Shown here: positions 41,507-50,151 of the stretch, in pieces
Layout: each line of letters opens with the position of its first letter
Numbering within the stretch: the first letter of the stretch is position 1
NCBI GenBank assembly: GCA_963825845.1
Contig: CAWGVL010000065.1
Coordinates: 288,280-352,279, forward strand
Source: DASQDN01 sp963825845
GTDB lineage: Bacteria; Acidobacteriota; Terriglobia; Bryobacterales; Bryobacteraceae
Direction of reading: 5' to 3'
DNA: 64,000 nt
Made by a program: the position numbers and the translations under genes
The notes under the pieces: generated by a model
What the model saw: the letters and a program-made list of their open reading frames with translations, nothing else
The model's database searches: none
What the model was told of the DNA's origin: nothing

Positions 41507-42106
41507 CAGGGCTGCCGCGATCTCCCGCAGCGGGCGGCCGGAGTCTGCCAGCGGCACGTGGAACGACAGCCACGACCCGTCGGCGAAGTCGATCCGCAGC
41601 CGCTTCCAACTCAGACGGTATCTGCCGAACCGGGCGGCGACGGTCGTGCGCGGCACCGACCCGAGCAGTTCGATGTCGGTCTGCGCCCGCTCGTCCGCCG
41701 CCGAGCTGGAGAGCAGCCCGACGGGTGCTGTCGCGCCGAGCAGCAGCCGCTGATCGGTGACCCCCAGCACGAGGGTCCGCACGCCGGAGCCTTTCGCCGC
41801 CACGGTCAGGGCATGGTGCAGCACGGATGCCTGGGAGCCCGGGTCGCCTCGACCGCCGACCCCGAAGAAGAGCCAGTCGACGGCGTTGTCCGCCCGATCG
41901 AAGGTGATGGTCGGGGACAGCACGTTGAGCAGGACACCCAGCAAGCCCGGCCCGCCCGTGCCGGGTGGCGCCGACGGCTGCGGGGGCGGCGCCGGGGTCA
42001 ACCCTCCGCCCGCTCGAACCTGGGCCACCGTGTGCACCCGCTCGTCGGCCGGTATCAGCCGGGTGATCCCCTCGACGTGCCGTGCCTGGCTCTCGTCGGC
42101 CGTCAT
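41495..42106 (-). CDS. Hypothetical protein, third gene of ESX-like cassette
   Basis: This is an intact 203-residue protein from ATG 42106 (MTADESQARHVEGITRLIPA). It has a Pro/Gly-rich stretch (TPAPPPQPSAPPGTGGPGLL), then a folded-looking domain: NAVDWLFFGVGGRGDPGSQA, VLGVTDQRLLLGATAPVGLL and WKRLRIDFADGSWLSFHVPL, ending REIAAALSAG. The middle part resembles bacterial PH-like domains (a VTDQRLLLG strand followed by R-x-RIDFADGSW), but this is inference. It has no signal peptide or clear membrane helix. Its start overlaps the stop of the WXG-domain gene (ATGA), so the two are translationally coupled. Confidence 0.7.
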   Translation of the reverse strand: MTADESQARHVEGITRLIPADERVHTVAQVRAGGGLTPAPPPQPSAPPGTGGPGLLGVLLNVLSPTITFDRADNAVDWLFFGVGGRGDPGSQASVLHHALTVAAKGSGVRTLVLGVTDQRLLLGATAPVGLLSSSAADERAQTDIELLGSVPRTTVAARFGRYRLSWKRLRIDFADGSWLSFHVPLADSGRPLREIAAALSAG

Positions 42107-42897
42107 CGGTGCCCCTCGTGGTCGTCGAAGTTGACCGGCGAGACCTGGTTGATGACGAACTTGCCCGGAAAGAGGGTCTTGAACTTCTCGACCTGGAAGG
42201 CACGCCCCTCGGGCGTCCAGCCGCCCTTGCTGAGCAGCTTGTACTGCTTCTTCCGCTGCTTGAGCTCCATGACGGTGCTCCGGCGTACTTGCGGAGCTGC
42301 CCGGCGACCTTGCCGAGCCGGGCGGCGAGGCGGGTGAGCACCTCGGCGAACCGGGCGACGATCTTGACCATCCGACCCACTGTGGTGGCCAGCCGGGCCA
42401 GCACCCGGACCACTGTGGCGGCCAACGAGACGCCGGCGCTCAGCGCTGCGGCCACCGCCGCGATGATCACCTCGGTGAGGAACCAGAGCAGGAACTCGAG
42501 GATCAGCTCGACCAGCAGGTTGAACGCGTCCACCGCCGCGTTCGCCGCCTCGACCAGCACGTCCTTGGTGCCGTCGAGCCCCTGGGCCAGTTCCTCGATC
42601 GCCGCTTCCACCGACTCCATCGAGGCATGGAAGCTCTCGGCGGCGTCGCCCGTCCAGGCGCCGCGCAACCGGGCCCGGTCGGCGATCTGGTCACCGGCGA
42701 TCTCCCGTACCGCCGCGCCGGTGTCCAGGCAGAGCTGCGCGGCCCGCATCAGGTCGTCCGGTTCGCCAGCGACCAGTTCCAGCAGCTGTTCGAACGGCCA
42801 GAGCACCGCGTTGGAGAGCGGCTTGAAGGGTTCGGGCGTGCCCGACGACGATCTGCTCGAAGTAGGTCTTGTTGCGCTGCAACGCCTCGGTGCTCAC
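42103..42897 (-). CDS. WXG100-like protein with hydrophobic C-terminal half
   Basis: This is a protein of about 264 residues from GTG 42897 (VSTEALQRNKTYFEQIVVGH). A helical domain with a WxG turn in RGAWTGDAAESFHASMESVE resembles ESX (type VII) WXG100 proteins. It is followed by long hydrophobic helices LLVELILEFLLWFLTEVIIA and AVAAALSAGVSLAATVVRVL, an amphipathic segment RLAARLGKVAGQLRKYA, and a basic C-terminal part TVMELKQRKKQYKLLSKGGW ending FDDHEGHR. This is the layout of LXG/WXG proteins whose C-terminus carries an effector or channel. Breaks are near 42,840 and 42,285. Coupled on both sides by 4-base overlaps. Confidence 0.65.
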
Positions 42898-43325
42898 GCC
42901 GGCACCGAGCCGTTCGGAGCGCCGGTGCCACCCGACCAGGGGCCGGGCGCGATGACGTCGGGAGCGGGCGGGCGGCCGGGCACGAAGAGGTCGGTGTTGG
43001 CCGCGTCGGTGCCGGTGTAGGCGGCGGCGGTGTCGGTGAGCCCTTCGGCGATGTCCGCCATCATCTCGGCGCCGTCGGCGAGCCCTTGCAGGCACGCCTC
43101 GAACTGCTCGGCGTACGTCGCGGCGAGGTTGAAGGACGCCGGCATCACCCCGAAGGCGTGCCGTGGCACGTGCCCGTCGCCGAAGGCGCGGTGCAGCTCG
43201 CGGAAACGGGCGGCCCGATCCTTGGACCCAGCGGCGTACGCCGTCAGAGCCTCGGGCTGGACCTCCAGCTCACCGGGCTTGACACGGACCCTCCCCAGTG
43301 GCCTGTGCGGCGGATCAGTCGCCAC
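42894..43325 (-). CDS. Type VII secretion target-like (EspC/WXG100-type) protein
   Basis: This 143-residue protein is intact in one frame from GTG 43325 (VATDPPHRPLGRVRVKPGEL). The core EVQPEALTAYAAGSKDRAAR, FNLAATYAEQFEACLQGLAD and GAEMMADIAEGLTDTAAAYT has the all-helical pattern and the central aliphatic/Tyr repeat seen in EspC/ESX-secreted partner proteins. It ends with a disordered Pro/Gly tail (GRPPAPDVIAPGPWSGGTGA). It is the first gene of a three-gene unit with the WXG-like and third proteins. No ESX secretion ATPase is visible in the window. Confidence 0.7.
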   Translation of the reverse strand: MATDPPHRPLGRVRVKPGELEVQPEALTAYAAGSKDRAARFRELHRAFGDGHVPRHAFGVMPASFNLAATYAEQFEACLQGLADGAEMMADIAEGLTDTAAAYTGTDAANTDLFVPGRPPAPDVIAPGPWSGGTGAPNGSVPA

Positions 43326-43419
43326 GGCTCCCCACCCTAGGCACTGCTCGCCGCGACAGGGGGTCACGTCCGTGACGACGGGGTCACCCGCCTCGACTTT
43401 GTGCCGTAAAGTAGTTTGC
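43326..43419. promoter_or_regulatory. Divergent promoter region with GTCACG palindrome
   Basis: This gap separates the minus-strand ESX-like cassette from the plus-strand ABC exporter operon. It contains a perfect gtcacg-tc-cgtgac palindrome at 43,363-43,376, and further right a near-palindrome aaagtagttt at 43,408-43,417, just before the exporter operon's GTG. The latter is a plausible binding site for the winged-helix regulator encoded in that operon. Confidence 0.45.
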
Positions 43420-44065
43420 GTGGACCTCGACGATGATTCACCACCCACCGACGCGGCGGCGGCGCTCCGGCTGATCCAGGACCAACGGTCGGCGACGGCA
43501 CGCCGGCTCGATCCCGATGCCCGCCTGCTCTACTGGCCGTGGGGTGTGGCCTGGCTGGTCGGCTTCGGGCTGTTCTTCCTGCGATTCTCCCCAGGTGATC
43601 GGGCGCTTGTCGACCTGCCGAGCTGGCTGCCGCTGACCGTCCTCTTCGCACTGCTCGCGGTTGCCGGAGCGATCCAGGCGGTGGTCAGCGTGCGGGCCTA
43701 CGGCCAGGTGACAGGTGACTCCGCCCGGCGTGGGAAGTGGTACGGGTACGCCTGGGCCCTCGGTTCGGTGAGCATCTACGCGGGGCTGGGCCGGATCTCC
43801 GAGCACCTGCCGCACGACCGGGCGGCGCTGCTCTGGTCGGCGACCGCCGTCGGGCTGACCGGCGCGCTGCACATGGCCGGTGGGGCGGTCTGGCTGGACC
43901 AGGACCTGTTCCGGCTGGGCGTCTGGATCAGCCTGATCAACCTGGTCGGGGCGTTCGCCGGGCCGGGCTGGCACCCGCTCATCGTGGCGGTGGCCGGCGG
44001 CGGCGGAATGCTGGTGGCCGGCGCGCATCGCCCGGCGGCGACAGCGACAGCGACAGCAGCCATGA
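43420..44065 (+). CDS. Multi-spanning membrane protein of an ABC exporter operon
   Basis: This membrane protein of about 214 residues starts at GTG 43420 (VDLDDDSPPTDAAAALRLIQ). After a soluble N-terminal part it has about five helices, for example LYWPWGVAWLVGFGLFFLRF, SWLPLTVLFALLAVAGAIQA, GYAWALGSVSIYAGLGRISE and PLIVAVAGGGGMLVAGAHRP. As given, its frame runs without a stop into the regulator that follows (TATATAAMTELD), so the sequence could be read as one fused protein. A one-base correction would give a TGA at 44063-44065 overlapping the regulator's ATG, the pattern used by most neighbours. Confidence 0.6.
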
Positions 44066-44372
44066 CCGAGCTGGATCCGGTCATCCACGCGCAGGCCCGG
44101 CTGCGGGTGGTCGCCAGCCTCTCCGCCCTCAACGTCGGCGACAGGATCGCGTTCCCCCGCCTACAGGAGTTGCTCGCGATGACCGCCGGCAACCTCTCGG
44201 TGCACCTGCGCAAGCTAGAGGACGCCGGCTACGTGGAGATCAGCAAGACCCATCTGGACGCACCCCGGCGACCCTGGTCCGGCTCAGCCGGCGAGGCCGG
44301 CTGGCGTTCGAGGAGTACACCGAAGCTATCCGCGCCCTGCTCGACCCCACCCCGTCGAAGGAGCAGCCATGA
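44062..44372 (+). CDS. Winged-helix (MarR/ArsR-like) transcriptional regulator
   Basis: This small regulator of about 103 residues starts at ATG 44062 (MTELDPVIHAQARLRVVASL). The winged helix is clear: GDRIAFPRLQELLAMTAGNL, SVHLRKLEDAGYVEISKTH, then after a break near 44,260, GRTPATLVRLSRRGRLAFEE. It ends LLDPTPSKEQP at TGA 44370-44372, overlapping the ABC gene's ATG. This family commonly controls a neighbouring ABC transporter. It may bind the aaagtagttt element before the operon. Confidence 0.82.
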
Positions 44373-45309
44373 TCCTCGCCCGCGCCGACAGGCCAGCCGC
44401 CGGTACGGCGACGTCCTCGCCCTCGACCGTGTCGACCTGGAAGTCCGGGCCGGTGAGCTGGTCGGCCTGCTCGGGCCGAACGGTGCCGGCAAGAGCACCC
44501 TGATGAACCTGCTGGTGGGCCTGCGCCGTCCCACCTCCGGGCGGGTGGAGCTGTTCGGTGGCGACCCCCGCGACCCGGCGAGCCGGCGGCAGATCGGGGT
44601 CACCCCGCAGGAGACCGGTCTGCCCGGCACGCTGCGCGTCGGCGAGGTCGTCGACTTCGTCTCCGCGCACTACCCCGACCCGGTGCCCCGGGCGCGAGCT
44701 GCTCGACCGGTTCGGCCTCGCCGACCTCGCCCGACGGCAGACCGGCGGGCTCTCCGGGGGGCAGCGCCGCCGGTTGGCGGTGGCGTTGGCGTTCGTCGGC
44801 CGGCCCCGGTTGGTGCTGCTCGACGAGCCGACCACGGGCCTGGACGTGGCCGCCCGGCACACCCTGTGGGAGGCGATCCGGGCATTCCACGACGACGGTG
44901 GCACCGTGCTGTTGAGCAGCCACTACCTGGAGGAGGTGGAGGCGCTCGCCCACCGGGTGGTGGTCATCGGGCAGGGCCGGGTGCTCGCCGACGACAGCGT
45001 GGACGCGGTGCGCGGCATCGTCGGCGTACGCCGGGTCAGCCTCGTCGCCGACAACCTGCCCGACTGCCCGGGGTGGTCCGCACCGAACGGGTCGACGGTC
45101 GGCTGCACCTGCTCACCACCGACGCCGACGAGCTGGTCCGGGCGCTGGTCACGGCCCAGACCCCGTTCACCGACCTGGAGGTACGGCCGACGTCGCTGGA
45201 GGAGGCGTTCCTCGCCATCACCAGCGGGGACGCGCCCAGCGGGCGTCCGGCGACCAGCCAGGGCCAGCCCACCACCGCCGCTGCCGGCGGCCGACCCACC
45301 ACCGTCTGA
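44369..45309 (+). CDS. ABC exporter ATP-binding protein
   Basis: This ATPase of about 313 residues is of the drug/lipid-export (CcmA-like) subgroup. It starts at ATG 44369. Walker A is LLGPNGAGKSTLMNLL (about residue 38), the Q loop is in GVTPQETGLPGTLRVGEV, the signature is GGLSGGQRRRLAVALAF, Walker B is RLVLLDEPTTGLDV and the H loop is in TVLLSSHYLEEVEALAHRVV. It has the C-terminal regulatory tail DLEVRPTSLEEAFLAITSGD ending GGRPTTV at TGA 45307-45309. Breaks lie near 44,395, 44,690 and 45,070. It works with the permease 10 bases downstream. Confidence 0.9.
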
Positions 45310-45319
45310 GGAGTCGACA

Positions 45320-46056
45320 GTGCAGCTCGCCCTGGTCCACGCCCGCTACCAACTCCTGGAGATCATCCGGATTCCGGTGGCCGTCTTCGGCAGCGCCTTC
45401 TTTCCGGCCGCCGCCATGATCTTCTTCGTGGTGCCCTTCGCCGGTGACGATGCGGTCGGTGCCACCTACGCCACCGCGTCGATGGTCACCTTCTCGGTGA
45501 TGAGCGCCAACATCTTCCAGTACGGCGTCGGTGTCGCCGAGGACCGCGACCAGCCCTGGAACCCGTACACCCGGACCCTGCCGGCCGGGTCGGCACCGCG
45601 GTTCGCGGGCCGGGTGCTGGCCGGCCTGGCGCTGACCTACCTCTCGTTGATCCCGGTCGTGGTGATCGGCGCGACGCTGACCGCGGCCACTGTCACCCCG
45701 GCGGCGTTCCTGCTGGCCCCGGCACCGTGGCCGTCATCTCGGTGCCGTTCACGCTGATGGGTCTCGCCATCGGCTACTCGCTGCCGAGCAAGGCGGCGAT
45801 CGTGGTGGCGCAGGTGCTCTTCCTACCGCTCGCGTTCGGCGGCGGTCTGCTCTCCGCGCCGGGCGACGCACCCGGGTTCATCCAGACGATCGCGCCGTAC
45901 CTGCCGACCCGGGGCGCGGCCGAACTGATGTGGGCGGCGGTCGGCGACTACGACGTGGAGCCGCTGGCAATGATCATGCTCGGTGTCTGGGTGGTGCTGC
46001 TCGCCGCGCTCGCCGGCTGGGCGTACCGGCGGGACGAGGGTCGCCGGTTCAGCTGA
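45320..46056 (+). CDS. ABC-2 type exporter permease
   Basis: This membrane permease of about 245 residues starts at GTG 45320 (VQLALVHARYQLLEIIRIPV), with GAGGAG 8-10 bases upstream. It has six likely helices, including VAVFGSAFFPAAAMIFFVVP, LAGLALTYLSLIPVVVIGAT, VISVPFTLMGLAIGYSLPSK and PLAMIMLGVWVVLLAALAGW. It ends RRDEGRRFS at TGA 46054-46056. A single break is near 45,725. Partner of the ATPase upstream; the substrate is unknown. Confidence 0.88.
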
Positions 46057-46151
46057 CGATTCGTCCGTTTCCGCCCCGGGCCGACAGCGGGACGGTGCCA
46101 GGATTCCGGCAGGGGGCCGCCGTGGCCGCCCGGGCCGAGAGGGGTCTTGAC

Positions 46152-46916
46152 GTGAGCACCGTCCCGCCGGGTACGCCCTGCTGGGCCGACCTGGCCACCC
46201 CGGACCTGACCGACGCGCGGCGCTTCTACCCGGAGCTGTTCGGGTGGACCGGCCAGGTCACCCCGGAGCCCGAGGCGGGCGGCTACACGGTCTTCCTGCT
46301 CGACGGTAGGCCGGTGGCCGGCGCCGGCCCGCCCGCGATACCGGACCAGGTGCCGATCTGGTCGACGTACCTCGCCACCGACGACGCCGAACTGGTCGCC
46401 GGTCGGGTGGAACGGGCCGGCGGGCAGGTCGTCGTACCACCGTTCGAGGTCTTCGACCGGGGCTGGATGGCGGTCTTCGCCGACCCGGCCGGCGCCACGT
46501 TCAGCGTCTGGCAGCCGCTGGCCATGGCCGGTGCCGAGGTGTTCAACGTGCCGGGCGCGATGAGCTGGAACGAGCTGGTCACCCCCGACCCCGAGGGCGC
46601 GAAGGTCTTCTACGAGCTGGTGTTCGGCTGGCAGCCCGACGACCAGGCGGTGGGCGCGATGACGTACACCGGGTGGCGGCTCGGGACGCAGATCGTCGCC
46701 GGGATGATGCCGCCGCTGGCCGACGACTTCCCGGCCGACCTGCCCGCGTACTGGACGGTGTACTTCGCGGTGGCCGACGCGGACGCCGCCGCGGCCCGCG
46801 CCGCCGAGCTGGGCGGAACGATCCTGGTCCCGCCCCGCGACATCCCGGCGGGCCGCTTCGCCGCCCTCCGCGACCCCCAGGGCGCCCTCTTCTCCGTCAT
46901 CGACCTGGGCCCCTGA
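46152..46916 (+). CDS. VOC (glyoxalase/bleomycin-resistance) family protein, two domains
   Basis: This is an intact 254-residue protein from GTG 46152 (VSTVPPGTPCWADLATPDLT). It has two similar VOC domains: PCWADLATPDLTDARRFYPE with DRGWMAVFADPAGATFSVWQ, and SWNELVTPDPEGAKVFYELV with GRFAALRDPQGALFSVIDLG. Each carries the beta-alpha-beta metal-binding scaffold. This layout matches hydroxylase-like proteins of unknown substrate found widely in streptomycetes and relatives. A 95-base gap separates it from the ABC operon. It converges on btuD, with a shared hairpin at the stops. Confidence 0.88.
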   Translation: MSTVPPGTPCWADLATPDLTDARRFYPELFGWTGQVTPEPEAGGYTVFLLDGRPVAGAGPPAIPDQVPIWSTYLATDDAELVAGRVERAGGQVVVPPFEVFDRGWMAVFADPAGATFSVWQPLAMAGAEVFNVPGAMSWNELVTPDPEGAKVFYELVFGWQPDDQAVGAMTYTGWRLGTQIVAGMMPPLADDFPADLPAYWTVYFAVADADAAAARAAELGGTILVPPRDIPAGRFAALRDPQGALFSVIDLGP

Positions 46917-46940
46917 CCCAGCCGCCTGCGTGCTCAGGGG
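46910..46940. terminator. Hairpin containing both convergent stop codons
   Basis: Seven-base arms cccctga (46,910-46,916) and tcagggg (46,934-46,940) pair perfectly around a 17-base loop. The left arm ends in the VOC gene's TGA; the right arm begins with the reverse complement of btuD's TGA. It can act in both directions. Confidence 0.55.
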
Positions 46941-47739
46941 CGGGTGGGGCGGACGGGGACCACCAGGGGGCCGTGCGCACCGGGGACCACCCGGACGCTG
47001 GCCCGGTAGTGGGTGGCCGAGCAGCTCCTCGGTCAGCACCTCGGGCGGAGTCCCGGCGGCCACCACCCGACCGGCGGCGAGCATCACCATCCGGTCGGCG
47101 TACTCACCGGCCAGGGAGAGGTCGTGCATCGTGGCCAGCACGGTCAGGCCGTGCTCGCGGCGTAGCTGGTCGACGAGTTCGAGCACGTCCTGCTGGTGGC
47201 CGATGTCGAGCGCGCTGGTCGGCTCGTCGAGCAGCAGCAGCGTCGCGCCCTGGGCGAGCGCGCGGGCGAGGAACACCCGCTGCCGTTCGCCGCCGGAGAG
47301 GGTGGCCAGTTCGCGACGGTGGAAGCCGGTCGAGGTCCAACCGCCCCAGCACCTCGTGCACGGCGTCGAGGTCGGCGGTCGACTCCCGGCCCAGCGGCGG
47401 GATGTACGGGGTGCGGCCGAGCAGCACGTAGTCCAGCACCGACATGCCGGGCGGCACCACCGGGGACTGCGCCACCGTGGCGACCATCCGGGCGCGGTCC
47501 CGGCGGCGCAGCGCGCGCACTCGGCGTACCGAAGAGGGTGATCGCCCCGGCGCGGGCAGCAGGCCGCCGACGGCGCGCAACAGGGTGGACTTGCCGGCGC
47601 CGTTCGGGCCGATCACGGTGACCCACTCGCCGGCGGCGACGGTGAGGTCGACGCCGGTCAGGATCGGCGTGCCACCGAGGCGACGTGCAGCCCGCGCACC
47701 TCGACGGCACGCCGCGACCGCGGCGGGTTCGCGGCTCAC
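46934..47739 (-). CDS. btuD: Vitamin B12 (cobalamin) ABC transporter ATPase
   Basis: This FecE/BtuD-type ATPase of about 268 residues starts at GTG 47739 (VSREPAAVA). Motifs are GEWVTVIGPNGAGKSTLLRA (Walker A), VATVAQSPVVPPGMSVLDYV (Q loop), ATLSGGERQRVFLARALAQG (signature, across a break near 47,330), LLLLDEPTSALDIGHQQDVL (Walker B) and LATMHDLSLAGEYADRMVML (H loop). Breaks also lie near 47,685, 47,545 and 47,010. The cobalamin substrate is inferred from the riboswitch before btuF; the domain itself fits any siderophore, haem or B12 importer. The start overlaps the permease stop (GTGA). Confidence 0.85.
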
Positions 47740-48855
47740 GTGAGCACCCGCCGGGCGGTCCGCAGCACGAGGACGAAGAACGGGCCGCCCAGCGAGCGCG
47801 GTCACCACGCCGATCGGCATCTCGGACGGGGCGGCGGCGGTGCGGGCCACCACGTCGGTCAGCGCCAGGAACGCGCCGCCGAACAGCAGCGACAGCGGCA
47901 GGATCACCCGGTAGCTGGAGCCGGCGAGCAGCCGGACGGTGTGCGGCACGATGATGCCGACGAAGCCGATCAGCCCGGACGCGGAGACCGCCGCCGCGGT
48001 GCCCAGCGAGGCGGCGGCGATCAGCAGGTAGCGGGTGCGCTGCGGGTGCAGGCCGAGGCTTGTCGCCTCGTCGTCGCCGACCGCGAGCACGTCCAGCTCG
48101 CGGCGGTGCAGCAGCACCACGACAGTGGTCAGCGCGGCGTACGGCAGCACCAGCAGCACGTCGTGCCAGCCGGCGGTGGCCAGCCGGCCGAGCAGCCAGG
48201 AGTAGACCTGGCTGGATGCTGTCGGCGTGCCGTTGCAGGAGGTAGGTCTGCACCGGCGGAGAGGAACGCGGAGACCGCCACCCCGGCCAGGATCAGCGTC
48301 GCCGGTGACCGCTGCCGCCCGCCGGCCGCGCCGAGCACGTAGGTCAGCGTGACGGCGACGAGCGCGCCGGCGAACGCGGCCAGCGGAACGGTCACCGGCA
48401 GCCCGGCGAGCGTGCCGCTGCCGGCCGCGCCGCCGAGGGCGATCGCCGCGGTGACCGCCGAGGCCGGCGCCGGCGGCCACGCCGAGCAGGTACGGGTCGG
48501 CCAGCGGGTTGCGGAACACGCCCTGGTAGCAGCCGCCGGCCAGGGCGAGCATGCCGCCGACGAGCAGGCCCGAGCACCACCCGGGGCAGCCGCAGCTCGG
48601 TGACGATCGCGATCTCGCGCTCGGTCAGTCCGCTGTCGAGGTGCACGCCCGGGAAGCAGGTTGAGCAGCTCGGCGGCGACGCTGCCCGAGCGGGCAGGCT
48701 GACCGGGCCGAGCGACACCCCGAGCGAGCGCCGCGACCGACGACCGCGGCGACGCCGATCCGAACCAGCCGGCGGCCAGCCAGCGGCCAGCCCGGCGCGC
48801 CGGGCGCCGGCCGGCGCCGCGACGGGCCGGATCGCGCCCGTCGCGGCCCGGTCAC
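47736..48855 (-). CDS. btuC: Vitamin B12 ABC transporter permease
   Basis: This BtuC/FecCD-family permease of about 370 residues and about ten helices starts at GTG 48855 (VTGPRRARSGPSRRRPAPGA). Landmarks are LTEREIAIVTELRLPRVVLG, MLALAGGCYQGVFRNPLADP, YLLGVAAGAGLG, LAGVAVSAFLSA, QVYSWLLGRLATAGWHDVLL, LIGFVGIIVPHTVRLLAGSS and ALTDVVARTAAAPSEMPIGV. These are the typical RNPLADP and GFVGLIVPH signatures. It ends RRVLT at TGA 47736-47738. Breaks are near 48,745, 48,695, 48,570, 48,475, 48,255, 48,220 and 47,800. Nine bases follow the btuF stop. Confidence 0.88.
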
Positions 48856-48863
48856 CGACGGCG

Positions 48864-49808
48864 TCAGTCGACCGGCACCTTGGCGACCGCGTCGATGATG
48901 GCCCGGAGCAGGTCGACGACGCGCGGGCCCCAGCGGGAGGCGATGTCGTCGTCGAGCGCGACGACCTGGCTGTTCTTCACCGCGGTGAGGCCGGCCCAGC
49001 CGGCTGCGCGGCCTTGACCGTGTCGGCGACTGCTGGCAGCACTTGGCGTCGGCCAGGAAGATCGAAGTCCGGGTTGGCCTTGACGATGAACTCCTGGGAC
49101 AGCTGCGGGTAGCCGAAGCCTTGCCGTCCGCGTCGGCCGGGTCGGCGATGTTGGTCAGGCCGGCCTGGCTGAAGAGCGAGCCGATGAAGGTCTTCGCTGG
49201 TGACCGAGTAGAGCTGCCGGGTCCAGCTCGTAGAAGTAGCGTGAGCGTTCTCGGCGCGCTGCGGCAGGTCCTTGACCAGCTTGGCGATGTCGTCCTTCAT
49301 CCGGTGTGGCCAGCGTCGGTCGGCCTCGGTCGGCGTGGCCGGTCAGCGTGCCCAGCTCGGTGATCTGCCGGTACGAGTCGTCGAGGGTGGTCGCCGCCGG
49401 CGTCAGGTAGACCGGGATCTTCAGCGTGCTCGAGCTGGTCGACGATCTTGTTGCTGTCGTCGGAGAGCACCACGAGGTCGGGGTTCTTCGCGGCGATCGC
49501 CTCGGCGTTCGGCTTGAAGGCGGAGAGGTCGGTCTTCGGCGCGTCGGCCGGGTAGTTGGACTGGTCGTCGACGGCGGTCACCTGCGGGCCGGCGCCGATC
49601 GCGAAGAGCATCTCGGTGGCGGTCGGCGACAGCGACGACGATCTGCTCGGGCCGCTTGTCGAGGGTGAGCGCGCCGACGGTGACCGGGTAGGCGGCGGCC
49701 GGCGGTGCCGGCGCTCGGCTGGTCGTCGGCCTTCTCGGCGCAGGCGCCGAGGGCGAGCGCGGTGACCGCGAGGGTCGCCGCGAAGAGCCGAGGGGTACGT
49801 CTGAACAT
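48864..49808 (-). CDS. btuF: Cobalamin-binding lipoprotein of the B12 transporter
   Basis: This periplasmic-binding-type lipoprotein of about 315 residues starts at ATG 49808 (MFRRTPRLFAATLAVTALAL) with SD AGGAGG. The lipobox is LALGAC, so it should be lipid-anchored. Class III binding-protein landmarks are LSPTATEMLFAIGAGPQVTA, VDDQSNYPADAPKTDLSAFK, PNAEAIAAKNPDLVVLSDDS, FGYPQLSQEFIVKANPDF and an ending AVAKVPVD at TGA 48864-48866. Breaks lie near 49,710, 49,635, 49,430, 49,335, 49,310, 49,235, 49,195, 49,120, 49,065 and 49,015. The cobalamin riboswitch upstream identifies the likely ligand. Confidence 0.85.
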
Positions 49809-49816
49809 GGGGTCCT

Positions 49817-49852
49817 CCTGTCGGTCGAGGAGTGTGGTGCTTCGCCGACAGG
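49817..49852 (-). promoter_or_regulatory. Hairpin masking the btuF ribosome-binding site
   Basis: On the minus strand CCTGTCGG pairs with CCGACAGG, whose last three bases are part of the btuF SD AGGAGG (49,814-49,819). This would reduce ribosome access and is a natural expression platform for the riboswitch just upstream. Confidence 0.5.
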
Positions 49853-49904
49853 GACTTCGCGTGGCGCCCGCCCACGAGGCGCCCTTCCTCGAGAGCGCGT
49901 TTCG

Positions 49905-50035
49905 CGACCGATCCGCAGGCGACCTGGCTCGTCCCCCGACCTGACGCGGTGGGGCATCACAGTTGCGGGACAGCGCCGGGATCAGCACCGGCTTCGCTGC
50001 GGACTGGTCGCTAAGACGGTAGCGCACCGCCCCGA
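49905..50035 (-). ncRNA. Cobalamin (B12) riboswitch
   Basis: The minus strand contains the conserved core in order: GAAGCCGGTGCTGATCCCGG (paired CCGG helices), GCGCTGTCCCGCAACTGTGA (the hallmark CTGTCCCGCAACTG) and GACGAGCCAGGTCGCCTGC (the GAGCCAGGNNNCCTGC element). The classical AGCCACTG box is replaced by less exact sequence. It lies about 100 bases before btuF, whose SD is masked by a hairpin, so binding of adenosylcobalamin probably lowers translation of the transporter. Confidence 0.9.
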
Positions 50036-50130
50036 CGTGCCGGATCGATCAAGGGTTGATCGACGGCGCGATCGGCGGCCGTCGCGCACAGGGATATGCC
50101 CCGGATCTGGAGGTCGGGAACGGGTGGTGG

Positions 50131-50151
50131 GGCCCCGCCAGCGACGGGGCC
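50131..50151 (-). terminator. Hairpin terminator after the carboxypeptidase gene
   Basis: Seven-base stem ggccccg/cggggcc with loop ccagcga, starting one base past the inferred stop codon of the carboxypeptidase. It also separates that gene from the btu leader. Confidence 0.6.

Noticed and set aside
46934..48855. Iron-siderophore importer identity for the FecCD-type genes
   Set aside because: The domain type alone would allow it, but the upstream cobalamin riboswitch makes vitamin B12 the better call.
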